From Pyxicephalus adspersus (Eukaryota; Chordata; Amphibia; Anura; Pyxicephalidae): DNA of 64,000 nucleotides. The notes under the pieces are model-generated. The model was given only the letters and a program-made list of their open reading frames with translations, had not been told where the DNA came from and searched no databases. Made by a program: the position numbers and the translations under genes. How positions within the stretch are numbered: the first letter of the stretch is position 1; each line of letters opens with the position of its first letter. The stretch lies in contig NC_092859.1 in NCBI RefSeq assembly GCF_032062135.1, positions 28,001,548 through 28,065,547 of the forward strand. Direction: 5' to 3'. Shown one piece after another: positions 36,701 through 47,485 of this stretch.

Positions 36701-38949
36701 TTTTGTTACATTTTTTATTAGTTTAATAACTTAATTTTTATATTACGTAATTACAGCAATGTTCTGTGGCATGGGTTTCCATCATGTCACTATGTTCACA
36801 AGCCATTTGTCCCTTTTTACTAAGGCAGACTTTGACTTTTCCTCTCACTAATTGATATTTCACTTCTGTGAACCAGATCACATGACTTAATTAGCAGTTT
36901 TTGTGTATGGAATGGACCTGAAGAAATCATATTATAATCTATTCCCAATAACAGAATTCTAACAGAACACTAAAATTGAGAAGCTCAAATTAGAGTTTCT
37001 CAACTAAAGTTCCCCAAGAAGATGCTAGATTTCTTTTAACAATTACCTACTTTATATAAAAGGGTAGCTATCCCTTTTATATATAAAATTCACAGTTACT
37101 TATTCTATAGCTTCAAGTTTCTAAATTTACTATACTGCATATACAGTTTATTAGGTATAGCATAACAAGTTGGTAATATAATTGTAAACCATAGGATTAT
37201 CCTTTGTACTCTCATTTATTTAAAATTATGTGATATATATTTCAGAGTGACATTGCTTTCTCTTGAGGAAATGGTGACATATTGAAATACCTCAAAATAC
37301 ATTGAAATCTCCAAGTAATATGCATCTGTGGCACGAAAGGTGATAAAAGTTATCATACCCAATATACAAATATGTGATGATCCAATGCATGTTCTTGAAT
37401 AATGTAGATGTTCAAATCTGTTTATGTTAAAATAAATAAAATAAAAGGAAATTGTTTTAATATTAATATAGTGACCAATGCACCTTAAAAGTCTCATTGC
37501 TATTGTATGGTTTTGTTCTTCTGAGGGATGTGGTGCAGGTTTATTGCATCTACATGACAGTACTGTGCAATACAATAGATCCTGATCCTGCTACCGGTCC
37601 TTTTCCCTGCCAAAGTTCTGCTTTGCAGGGGAGTATGGGAAGTTGATCTGAATATCTCACTATCAAGGAATCATACCATGAACCAACAGAGGTTTTATAA
37701 TTGGGCTACTTTTAAAAAAATATTGTTCGCCAACTTAAACAAACAAATCTGTCTGCAATCTTCGCCTTCATTAGAGCCATGTCCCCTAAAGATACCTTTT
37801 CTTCTCTAAAAGATGTTCTCCATCTTTCAGGTTTAATTGCAACCATTGAAAAGCAATGTCAAAGACTGATAGTGTTATGACCCAGTCCACCGGGGGCAAT
37901 TTTTTCATCACTGAGGACCTCCAAGCCTGAAGAACAAGGAAAGCAGACTCTGCATAATAACTGTCCCCCCCTAATCACTGTAAAAATAACAAGTCTACAG
38001 ACAGTATCAAAAGGTAACAATAGAAAGTCAGTGAAACAAAAACTGCTGTGTTGATGTTAATCCCAAACTATATCACATATGTCATTTTATATTGCTCTAT
38101 ATCTACTTGAACTGATCACATAAGAACGTATACACTCATATCATTCTGACAATGATAAAGTCAGCTAGCAGCTTATAACGTCACACCCAGTGGGAATAAT
38201 TGCAGTTCTATTAATCCTAGCATAGCAAATGGATTTTCCATAATTTGGTTGACCCCTACATTCCCTGGGGGACAGTATCACTTACCAAGGGAAATTAATT
38301 GTTTATCTTACACTAGTTATGGGTAGCCAACATGTAGACAGAGCAATTAGCACCAACTATTAGACTAAATGGATTTAAAGATAATGATGTAGGAAATCTA
38401 TTACATGTTCCTCCTTCGTCCCCAACACGTGGGTCAGCTACTTGGGCTAATCCATATTTGCAGAGTCAGTGTTCTTTATAATTACATCTTGGTTAATTAT
38501 CTGTTAACTAGAGTGTCCTGAAAATAAGTGTATGATCAATTATCTGTAAGACACCAAACGAATTTAAAAAGAATGACTCCAGGGAAATTTTTAAAACGCC
38601 TTTAGCTCTCTAAAGTACTCCACAAAAAATCAAGAAATCATTTTTTAATTTGGCTAGCGCAATTACCTGAAATGTGTTTCGGAATATATTATGGAAAGTA
38701 AAAGGTGTAGGAGTAAAAGTAAAACCACCTCAATATTTTGGAGTCTAAAAAGAATCATCATACCAATTTGAAAAAAAACTAGCTGTTGAATCTTCAGGGT
38801 CTCCAATATCCCCATTTATTAGAGCTAGTGGTTTCTGCTGGTGGAATCCTCTATACATGTTCCTCAGACCTGTGTGATAAAATAAATACTTTTAGTATTT
38901 TCAGCCACAGGGGAAATAAACATACTGGAAACCATTCCATATTCTAGAT
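33713..38949. other. Long unique non-coding stretch
   Basis: No gene, clear transposon or RNA is recognised. The parts at about 34390-34830 and 36370-36560 are low in simple repeats and have a mixed composition suggestive of conserved DNA. AT-rich segments at 36690-36760 and 37050-37200 are unremarkable. The open frame of 119 codons at 37575-37216 on the minus strand has no recognisable domain. Confidence 0.35.
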
Positions 38950-39070
38950 ATAACCACATATGCACATTTGATCCAGAGGAAGGCAAAAAAAACTCTTAAA
39001 AAGCACTGTTTAATTTGCTCCTACAGGGGAAAAAATCATTCCTGATCCCATGAGACATTGGTGAGGTGCT
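38950..39070 (+). repeat. Dispersed frog-type repeat fragment
   Basis: GATCCAGAGGAAGGCAAAAA, TTTAATTTGCTCCTACAGGG and CATTCCTGATCCCATGAGAC in this order are, from memory, a widespread frog repeat that often lies close to the motif at 33640. It is given as a repeat without a family name. Confidence 0.4.
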
Positions 39071-39307
39071 TCTTATTTTCTCGTACCTGTGGAATTTTTT
39101 CCAAAGCACATAGAACCAGGCCCCACTTTGTTTGAGAGTGATTGCATTCCCATACAGTCTACCCAACTGGAATTTGGATCCAGTGCTTTCAGCCCACTTC
39201 CTCCAAAACACCTATTAAACAAGACATTGGACAGGCAGAGGAAGCTCCTGACTTGGCAGGTCAATTAAAATGGGAGAGTGGCAATGTCATCCCTAGGCAG
39301 CCTAGGC

Positions 39308-39638
39308 CAGAGGTGGGAAAACATTTTTAGGAGCCACAATCTGAAATATAATCTGACAGAGGGGCCGGGCTGATGGGAGTGGGTGGGGTTATTCCATCAT
39401 GATGCCACTGAACGTGACATCATGATGGAATCACCCCGCCCACTTTCCTGCACACAACCCGCCCACTCTCCCATCGCAGGCTCAGATCCGGGGGGACGTG
39501 TTCCGTGGCTCTGGCCGGTGCACCCCCCAGCGGGGTCCTTTTCCTGACCCTGCTTGGGGTGGCACCAGCCAAAGCCATGGACCACCCAAAGGGCCATAGA
39601 AACATCTCTATTGGGCTGTATATGTTTGCCCATGCCTG
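39308..39638 (-). mobile_element. hAT-type non-autonomous element with perfect 8-bp TSD
   Basis: The element starts CAGAGGTGGGAAAAC and ends GTTTGCCCATGCCTG, whose reverse complement is CAGGCATGGGCAAAC; 11 of 15 positions match. The flanks are identical, GCCTAGGC at 39300-39307 and 39639-39646, a perfect and itself palindromic target duplication. The GC-rich body (ACAACCCGCCCACTCTCCC, CCCCCCAGCGGGGTCC) occurs in the opposite orientation in the elements at 54319 and 59289. Inside, ATTCCATCATGAT and its complement at 39391-39431 form a hairpin. No transposase. Confidence 0.9.
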
Positions 39639-40398
39639 GCCTAGGCAGTACCCTCTTTGGTGCTCAAAGCTGTGACAAAATCAGACTTTTCTACTTTTGC
39701 CATATTTTAGCATGATTTTTCAAAGCAAGTCATGGCTGCCAGTAAAATCCTATGGAGTCCACACGAGTTCCATGAAGACACACTAGCATTTTTATCATGG
39801 CTTTGTTAGGCCTGTAAGATTAAGGAGCAGAAAAACATGCAGATGTGGTATTGTCCACAACTCCCAGATTTTATGGTTACACAGTCAAGCAGAGTTCTTA
39901 CACAAACAGCTTTCACATTAAATTAAAACAAAAAAACAAAAGACTAAAACATGTCATTTTAGCACAACACCTATTAACCTGGTCTCTATACTTCACTTCC
40001 TAGCAGAGCTTGCACTTATGGTTCTTTCTCAAACAATACTTGAAACCTAGAGATATTCAGGTCACTTTCCTCCGGTTAGGTAACAGAACAATACATAGCT
40101 CACCCTACACAGCTAAAGGTCTAAAACAACCAGATAGTACCACTTTTTCATCTCCTAATTCACAAAGTGGTTCCAACTGGCACTGGATGGTTGATTTAAG
40201 GGATCCAATGCCCTTATCTGGGTTATAATTAGTAGCATTACCTGCTCAGCACAGAGATTCCTCAGGGGGTTCCCACAAACAACTTGCTCACATTTCAATC
40301 CACTTATAGGCTGAGGTCATGACTCATTGGACATATTCCATTTCATGGTTTGGGGTATCTTCTGGTGTAACACTCCATCATCACACCTCTGAAACAGT

Positions 40399-40618
40399 GG
40401 TCATGATTTATTAAAACTCTCCAAGGCTGGAGAGGATACACTTTCCTCAGTGAACCTGGGTGATCCAGCAAACCTGGAATAGATCCAGTCCAGGATTCAA
40501 AAAATGTGGTAGCAAATAGCAAATGACTTTGAAGAAATCCGTTCCAAGTTTGCTGGATCAGTCAGGTTCACTGATGAAAGTGTATCCTCTCCTGTCTTGG
40601 AGAGCTTTAATAAATTAG
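40399..40618. mobile_element. Long-armed palindromic MITE, copy D
   Basis: The copy runs from GTCATGATTTATTAAAACTC to TTTAATAAATTAGT and carries all family words (CTGGAGAGGATACACTTTC, GGTGATCCAGCAAACCTGG, CACTGATGAAAGTGTATCC). The hexamer ACAGTG occurs immediately on both sides (40394-40399 region and 40619-40624), a possible target duplication. It is nearly full length. Confidence 0.82.
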
Positions 40619-40835
40619 TACAGTGTATGGAGCAATTAAATTCCGTTTCTATCCTACATTAAAAGAAAAACAAGAATAGGGAAATTCACATTGTAGTTAT
40701 CATGATGGTGAAACTGGGGTGAAAATGTTTTTGCTGTTCTAGTCACTAAATTGATTTTGCCAATTGCACCTTCTGATCCTTAGTAAATAGGAGCTCCACT
40801 ATACTTAATATTTTTTATTTTAGTTTTTTTTATTG

Positions 40836-41320
40836 TAGGTTAAAAATTGAATAAAAAGAGAAGACCATACCTACCTAAGAGGTCCACCAATGACAGCCTG
40901 GAGTTCATGCTTTGTATTCACAAATAAGGTCCTGCAGTCTGAAGCAAGCTAGTCCAGGGTTCAAGGTATCTTCTAAACTATCACACCACTACAACTCCCA
41001 GACAGTGAAAGAAAGGATTTCTCCACACCAAGGGGTCCTCCTTCCTCAAATTCTTCCTATAATATTTTTCTTGTGCTGGTTAAAATAAACAAAAAGCTCA
41101 GACCCTTCCTACCTGGCAGTCTGTTCAGACTTTCTTTACACACATAGGGTCCAATTGGGCCAATAAAAAGTAAGCCTGGTCCAAGGTTTGGGTGTCTTTT
41201 GGACCCATTCATTGCCACACTTTTTCCCCCACCTCTAAGTAGTCCTCTTTCCAATAACTCAGATGCTCATTAACATTTTTTAATGCAGGTTAAAAAATGA
41301 ATGAAAACATAGGACAGTTT
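40836..41320 (+). repeat. Diverged tandem repeat, units of about 210-240 bp
   Basis: Three starts share GGTTAAAA followed by an A-rich segment: about 40840, 41080 and 41289. Units 1 and 2 align over most of their length: CTTTGTATTCACAAATAAGGTCC against CTTTCTTTACACACATAGGGTCC, and AAGCAAGCTAGTCCAGGG against AAGTAAGCCTGGTCCAAGG. Unit 3 is only begun. Sequence before 40836 resembles a unit end, so the array may have started with another partial unit. There is no coding sense; the unit resembles neither the SINE nor the MITEs in this window. Confidence 0.65.
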
Positions 41321-42479
41321 TTCCTGTCTTTTATAAATGACAACCATTAATACCAATATATATGATTACAATAATGCCAAGTGCTTCTCTCTGCAGTGGA
41401 AACATTTTCCGAAACGTTACAGGAGGAGAATACGATGAGATACATTTTCTTAATAAGCTCGTATATTTCTTTAATGTCAGATAATAATGCAGACGGAAGG
41501 GATGAGGCAAGTAACGGTTGACAATATTACATAAAGTCTTGTTGGGTCTGGGACTTTATTAAGCTCTTAACTGTTACACATTGCTGGAACATTGTATTAA
41601 TCACAGATTCCTCTGAGCCTGCATGACATGCATTAATCATGTACCAGGGGGCCAATACAAAATAGAAGAGGGTTCTGGGTAAGCAGAACTGAACTTTATA
41701 ATAGTAAAGCTGCACCCTGATATGCTGTCAATGTTTGATGATTCCAGAGATATTCCCTGGTTTGTAGCATCGAACAACTTTACAACACAATTCATCTTTA
41801 TGTATGCACTGAACCATCAATTGCCTTTGTTATTTGAAGTTAATGTATTGCCAAAACTTTTTCTTTTGTTTGAAAAGACCAGGAAATTTCCCAGTCAACT
41901 TTATTGCTAGGAATATATGTTCAAACTGTTATAAACAGCAAGTGATGGGAAATCTAAAATTTTAACATTGTCACTAGAATAGGAGGTGAGGGGAAATCTT
42001 GATGACACCTGTTTTGGTGGCAACTGTCTTAGAGGGGAAATTAAGCTGCCACTAAACGTGGTGTCCCCATTAAAAGATTTCCTCTTACTATTTGTACCTG
42101 GAACAACTTTGAACATTTGAACTTTGAACACTCTGAACAATTTGTTTTAGTGTACCATATGTTCTTTTGACAATTTTGGATTTCCCATCCATTTCTATTT
42201 TCTTTACCGGAGATAATGGTCATCAGGAAAGATATATACGGAAAAGGGGACATGACAGCAAAAAAAAACCCCTAAAGGTTTAACGTACCCCTTTTGGTTT
42301 AATGTACACTTATATTACGCTCGTTTATGTTAATTTTCCATCAGGGTGCCTCCATATCACTCATGGTATGTCCTCATTCTTTCAGGATCAGTTATTGGTA
42401 TCATTCTGCAGGGCACAGAACAGTATTGCTATAAATAAATGCTTTCAATCTTTGAACATGAGCCCAGACTGTGAGATCA
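41321..42479. other. Unique stretch, candidate conserved island
   Basis: The part at about 41330-41640 is non-repetitive and AT-rich, with TTAATACC, TGATTACAATAATGCC and similar cores, and could be conserved non-coding DNA. No gene or transposon is recognisable up to the SINE tail. Confidence 0.35.
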
Positions 42480-42556
42480 GCTTTAGATTGTAAGCTCTTT
42501 TGGGTACTAATGAAATTTGGAAGTATCTGTAAATTTTGTAAAGCACTATAAAAAAA
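42480..42556 (+). repeat. Decayed SINE/LINE tail
   Basis: TTTAGATTGTAAGCTCTTTTGGG followed by GTAAATTTTGTAAAGCACTATAAA corresponds to the body-to-tail part of the SINE at 329-638 (AGATTGTGAGCCCC ... TTTGTAAATCACTGCG). Part of the middle is deleted. Confidence 0.6.
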
Positions 42557-44067
42557 AGGTTTCAGCACTGACAAGTAAATGAATGTAACCAAGAAAATGA
42601 AGAATACAAGTACATAAGAGGGAGAGATATAAAATGTTGAACTCGGTCATTAATGCATTGCCAGAGCCCCTTGCCAGGAATCCCGTTTACCTCCAAACAC
42701 ATTTTGCTGGTCCGAGCCTTTTGCAGAGACAACAAAAGAGACGAGACAGGGAGTGGGCTGGATGATTAAACGGCTTTCTTGCTTACATGGCTGAGATGTA
42801 ATATCACAGATGGTCTCCTAAGAGCCATTCCATTCTCCAACTGGGCACTTTGACACAACATTATAATTAAAACAACCCACAGATTTTTTTTTCCTCCTTT
42901 TCCATGTCTGCTGCAGCTTGACAACCGATTCATCTATAATTGAACACTATCTAATTCTTTGTAAAATAAAGGTTAGTCGTACGAGCTTCTGAGAGATGAT
43001 TTCACAGTTGCAGGATGGATGGACCCTGAGGGTGAAGGTTAGCCAAAGGTTCACTAGGTTAATGGTGGAACTCGCTTTCCCAACAAGACTTAATTACAGT
43101 TTTGTGTAATTAAATATAGGTCAAATATTTTACTTTTCATTTTCTACAAAATATATGTTTAAAGTTTTATCATTTTGACTAGTAAAAGCATTAAAGGTCA
43201 GTCCTTGCCAACACTATTTTGGTCAGAAGAGTGAAGAGGAGTTGGAACCGTTGAAGAAATCTCCATACATCCTATTTAATCACCAAATGTGGAAAGGTGC
43301 GCCAAAAGGGAAACAGGTAACAATGTAAATAGTTTGAACTTCTTACCTTCCCATTTTTAACCAAATATAGGTTTTGGTTGAACTTGGGGTTTTGAAGCCA
43401 TGTTGCTATAAAAAAAAGATTTTCACCATGTAAAAAAAAAACAGCTGTGCCCGTGATCTTGGATTCTAATCCTGTGGAATACCTAAAAGACACATTTAGG
43501 CAACTTTCAGTTACTATTTATTTGCTGAATTTAAATAAATTAAGTGTCTAGCCAACATTTTACAGTATTTTGTGTAAATCAGGGAAATTTTTAAACTCCC
43601 TATCAGGTTATTTTTTGCTGTTTGCACTAGTAAGGTTTCTCTTCACTTTTTGTTCTTAGGATGGAACAAGAAATATTAGTCAATCTCTCCAAAGTAAACA
43701 ACATTTTAATTCTAGATAGTTTCCCCAAAAACAAGTGTCCCCCAAAAGAAGATTTAGCTCCACCTATCGCTCTGATGCCAACTCGGTATGCTGGGTTTCT
43801 GCTAACTTTTTGTCTTAGTGTCAGTGCTCACCAGGACAAAAAAGAAAAAGGTTTGAATCTCACTAGAATTAATACAGATCACATGTCACAGGTGCCCACA
43901 GAACCTGAGGATCTGTGCCCTGTTCTGTGTCACCCACATTGCACTCCTCTCCAGCCAGCAGCAGCTCTGCAGGGATATCCCATTTACATTTTACTTCCTG
44001 GAATGAACTATGTGACTGCTTTAGAGATGCCACTTTACCCCAGAGGACCAGAATATTTGGCAGAAGA
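42557..44067. other. Unique stretch; candidate conserved island and unsupported open frame
   Basis: At 42640-42980 the sequence is non-repetitive and balanced (CATTAATGCATTGCC, GGATGATTAAACGG, CATTATAATTAAAAC), which is typical of conserved developmental enhancers. An ATG-started open frame of 141 codons (43661-44086) is preceded by TTGTTCTTAG, but its translation contains no recognisable domain and its end runs into LTR-like sequence, so I do not call a gene. Confidence 0.35.
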
Positions 44068-44134
44068 GCTCCATCTACTGGCATAACTGTAAACACCACC
44101 TGAGCTGCCTTCACTCCAGCACTCCCTCTGGTGG
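44068..44134 (-). promoter_or_regulatory. Two CTCF-like motifs in tandem
   Basis: On the minus strand, CCAGTAGATGGAGC (44081-44068) and CCACCAGAGGGAGT (44134-44121) each match the CTCF core pattern CCASYAGRKGGCRS except at one or two positions. They point the same way and lie about 40 bp apart at the start of the LTR-like segment. Binding cannot be judged from sequence alone. Confidence 0.35.
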
Positions 44135-44600
44135 TGGGGTCTATCACCTGCTAGTCCCATGGTTCCCCCCTGTCACATGACTTCCTCCTATATAAGAAAG
44201 TGATTAACAACTGGTTGTTGCCTGAACATGGAATTCTTCAAGGCTCTGTTTCCAGGTTCCAGTTTGCATTTCTTGATCCTGATACTTTGGAATACCAACC
44301 CCAACTCTGACCTGATTACTGTCTGACCTGCCCTGACCTTGGCTTGTCCAACTACACTTCTGCCTTTAGCTCTTGTACCTACCCAGTTGGCAGTTACCAG
44401 CCCCTGCATGTATGGGGTCCGCAACCTGGGCACAGCCCCCAAAAGTCCATTACCCCTTGTGGAGTGTGCTGGTGAAGCTGGAGGATGGTGCTTTAGACTG
44501 GGCGCCCTATATATGTCCCTGCTAAGCATGCTGATGACACTGAACATCCACCACCTGTCTATAATTTCCAATCACAATAAAAGCCTTGAAAGGGGTTCTA
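44089..44600 (+). mobile_element. LTR-like segment with TATA box
   Basis: The stretch resembles the insertion at 30201 in style: a U3-like start (TGTAAACACC), a TATA box TATATAAG (44189-44196), then a CT-rich series of CTGACCT-type words (44310-44345), and AATAAA at about 44577 as a possible polyadenylation signal. Boundaries are guesses because no target duplication or TG...CA end pair can be fixed, and no internal retroelement genes are found. Confidence 0.45.
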
Positions 44601-44826
44601 ACCCTTTCTTACTTTACTTATATCAGATTTGGAATGTCATACATCCACTGAGATTCAACAACTCTGGCAGCTCTTTCTGTTGGATTCGCCTTATCTTTTG
44701 TGCTTTACTGTCGTAGTTTTCTTTTCACCTACAGGTTCCCTCCCCAACCTATAACTAGACACTGGAAAGAGATACAGCACACTAATAAGCTGATCTTTCT
44801 GTAACTCTGCTGTCTCTACATACCGG

Positions 44827-44980
44827 CAGAGCTAGTTTTATGGTAGGGCAAACTAAGCAAATTTGCCCCCACCTTCTTCAGGGACCCAACTGTCAGAGAT
44901 GCAGAGAACTGGAACACTGTGCATTTGGGACCACAACTTCATATTAGCCCAAGGCCCCATTTTATATAAAACCATCCTTG
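44827..44980. mobile_element. Decayed hAT-like MITE
   Basis: CAGAGCTAGTTTTATGGTAG at the left and TTTATATAAAACCATCCTTG at the right are imperfect inverted repeats (CAGAGCTAGTTTTAT against CAAGGATGGTTTTAT). No 8-bp duplication is visible at the flanks. The family is common in frogs by recall only. Confidence 0.45.
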
Positions 44981-46599
44981 TATTTTAACATGGCTCCTTG
45001 CACTACAGCACATCTGATTAGCTCCTTGTGTTGCTTCTTTTCCTCTCGCAGCTCTGCTGTGCACACTATACATTAAGCTGCAGGCATGTGATACCAAGTA
45101 CACTGCTTGCATTTAATTATTGATGAATCCATGATTACATTCATTTGTGATTTTTATATTTGCCTGAAGTTCAACAAACAAAAAAAAACGCATAAAATGC
45201 AGCCCACAGCTTTCTTTCCATGCCCCAATAATAACACACCATTTCATAATAACCTTTATTTTAAACCATATAAACCTCTCCATGTAACTTATTGACTTGC
45301 ATGTTTTTTCCTCGGTTATTGAATTGTTTGAAATATATTTTTATAGATTTTTTTTTACAGCTCCCTACTAGGATAAACAAAATATTATTTTCTGGCTGGG
45401 GAGCCATAAGCCCGGGCATCAATCGGAGGTCACGCCTGTCAGAAGCTAACCAGTCCTCTCATATAAATTTGGCAACCCCTGGAGGTTTGGAAAAGTCAAC
45501 CGAATAAAAGAAAATGAAATAGAAAAAAAAAGTCAAGCAAAAGAGAAGAGATAAAAAATGGAAAACTAATGGCGTGGAACCAGATCTGTCAGTTTCCTAT
45601 CTGGTCTAGTAACTGTCAGAGAGGATTCTGGGATAAGAAGCCAGTACACAAGAAGTAAAGTACAAGATGGCAGGTGTCTATCATTGCGAACAAAGGCAAA
45701 AGAGAAATGCATTATTCAGCCTTGATCTCCAGATTTTCACAGGTTTTATTTTTCTTTTCTTCTGGCTAATGTTTAGCTTTTTTTTTTTTTTCATGTGATC
45801 TTTTACCTGAGAAAGCCGCCTGTAGGATACCTAAACTTATTTTATTTTTCCCCAGTATCTGATGCCGGTAATGGAGGTATTAGATTATTTCACGATAAGA
45901 GCTGATGGCATTGCAATAGGTTTTGTGCTGTGTACTGCTTTGCAGAGAAATCCATGTAGGTCATGAGTGACAGTAAAGAAATATATTTTTCGCACAAGAA
46001 ACAATCTTATCGTTTTAAAATGTATTTATTATCTGCAGTGTCTGTAAGGATTGCGTAGGTGACTTAGTAACCATGGTCAAGACAAAATTATTTGTTTGCT
46101 GTATATGTAAAGCTGATGAGATGCAGGCAAGGGGAGTAGTTTAACTGCTAAGGGATTTGTATTTCTGCCTATGCGGTGCTGAGATTTTCACAGCCTTGCA
46201 GTGCAGCAGACCTGATTTTTTTCTGCTACAGTTCAGCAACATCTACAGGGGATTGCAAGCGATCTAAATCAAGTCAGATTCAAGAACACTGCTTTGTTTT
46301 TTAAAAAAAAAGTATGAATTAATACATTGATGTATTGATAAATGAGTGCTGTATTGATGCCTTTTATATCTGCCAAAAGATCAGCAGGAGTGTACCTTAA
46401 AGTGGACCCCTTCTGGTGTCAACCAATCTATAAGCTACTTTCCCATGTAAACAGATCTTGCTTTGACTTCCAGAAGTGGCCAAGGCAGTAATGCAGAACT
46501 ACAGAAAACAAAAGTGAAGTTTTACACATCACTACTACAAATTGGACATTCTGTTCTTCAGCTAAAAATTAAATCCACCTGGATTTCATCTATCCAAGG
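44981..46599. other. Unique stretch, candidate conserved island
   Basis: No gene is seen. The part at about 45800-46090 is non-repetitive with ATTAGATTATTTCACG and TTATCGTTTTAAAATG, suggesting conserved non-coding DNA. A TTAAAGTGGACC word at 46398 resembles a TTAA-type MITE end, but no partner end can be fixed. Confidence 0.35.
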
Positions 46600-46644
46600 A
46601 AATACTCCTAAGAAATCCCTGTCAACACATATCTGATTATTGTT

Positions 46645-46695
46645 CTCGGTACCACCCCTGAGGGGGCCTATAGAGGAAAAGTGTCGGGGTACGAG
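46645..46695 (+). ncRNA. Hammerhead-ribozyme-like motif with well-kept stem I
   Basis: CTCGGTACCACCC (46645-46657) pairs with GGGGTACGAG (46686-46695) as a long stem I with small bulges. Between them are CTGAGGG (46658-46664, expected CTGANGA), a weak stem II region CCTATAGAGG, a GAAA-like box (46675-46680) and GTGTC ending in the GTC cleavage-type triplet (46683-46685). The changed last core position (A to G) and poor stem II suggest an inactive relic. Sequence downstream to about 46870 (CTGATCAGGCTTTACTTTGTC) is probably the same Penelope-like terminal repeat. Confidence 0.45.
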
Positions 46696-47059
46696 ACGTT
46701 TTGTGCCACTACCTGATCAGGCTTTACTTTGTCAAGTCATTTAGTCACATACCCCATGACTCGGAATGAGAATGACCAAGCAAGCAATGTATGCTTAGTA
46801 TAAATGAAAGTTGTTACTTTATGTGATTATTCACCCACAATATAATCTTGATTTGCCACACAAAACCCTAGCTTTCTCTGTCCTTCTTTTATTATCCATA
46901 TGTAACATAGGGGAGCGGCTCTATTATATACTTATGTAAGTTAGGATTAGCTCTAATATTTACCTAAACAATAGTGAAGCCACCAACTTGGAAACCACCA
47001 ACTGTGTTGTCTGAGCTTTGTAAATTTCAGGACTTATAGACTGAAATACTATATATCAT

Positions 47060-47485
47060 AAAGGTTTTTGGACACCTGACCATCACACCTACTTGATATG
47101 TCAAAAATTAACTAATCACCCCTCCAAATAAATGAAGTGTTTTTAGTAAATGTTGCGGGTAATGCTACAGTATACAAAGACATTTTAAAAAATTGTGCAC
47201 TTAGGAACTTGTGCCAGTGATTTGGGAAAGGCCTTCTTCTGTTCCAGCATGAATATGTCTCTGTATACAGAGGTGGAGGAACTTGACTAGCCTGAGCAGA
47301 GCCCTGACCTCAACACTTTTGAACTTCACTGAGATGAATTGTGAACTTGGTCTTCTCATTTAACATCTGTACCTGATCCCACACATTACTGAATGGGCAC
47401 GCATTTCCACATGCACATTCAATAGCATGGTGGAAGTCTTCTCCGAAAACCATACGAACTCTTTAATAATGGCCATGGTTTTGGA
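47060..47485 (+). mobile_element. Tc1-like transposon, internally deleted
   Basis: The left end has GGTTTTTGGACACCTGACC and ATCACACC, followed by CTCCAAATAAATGAAGTG, the same terminal layout as at 26652. From about 47200 the transposase region appears in plus orientation: CTTCTGTTCCAGCATGA, GGAGGAACTTGACTAGCC and AGAGCCCTGACCTCAAC encode the QH-D and SPDLN-type blocks of Tc1 transposases, interrupted by stops and frameshifts. Most of the gene between the left end and these blocks is gone, and the right terminal repeat is not evident. Confidence 0.75.

Noticed and set aside
41395..41425. CCGAAACGTTACAGG as a possible further hammerhead
   Set aside because: No CTGANGA core precedes it at the right distance and no stems enclose it.
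43661..44086. 141-codon ATG-started open frame on the plus strand
   Set aside because: No domain or family is recognisable, the low-complexity end lies on LTR-like sequence, and no upstream exon or promoter is supported.
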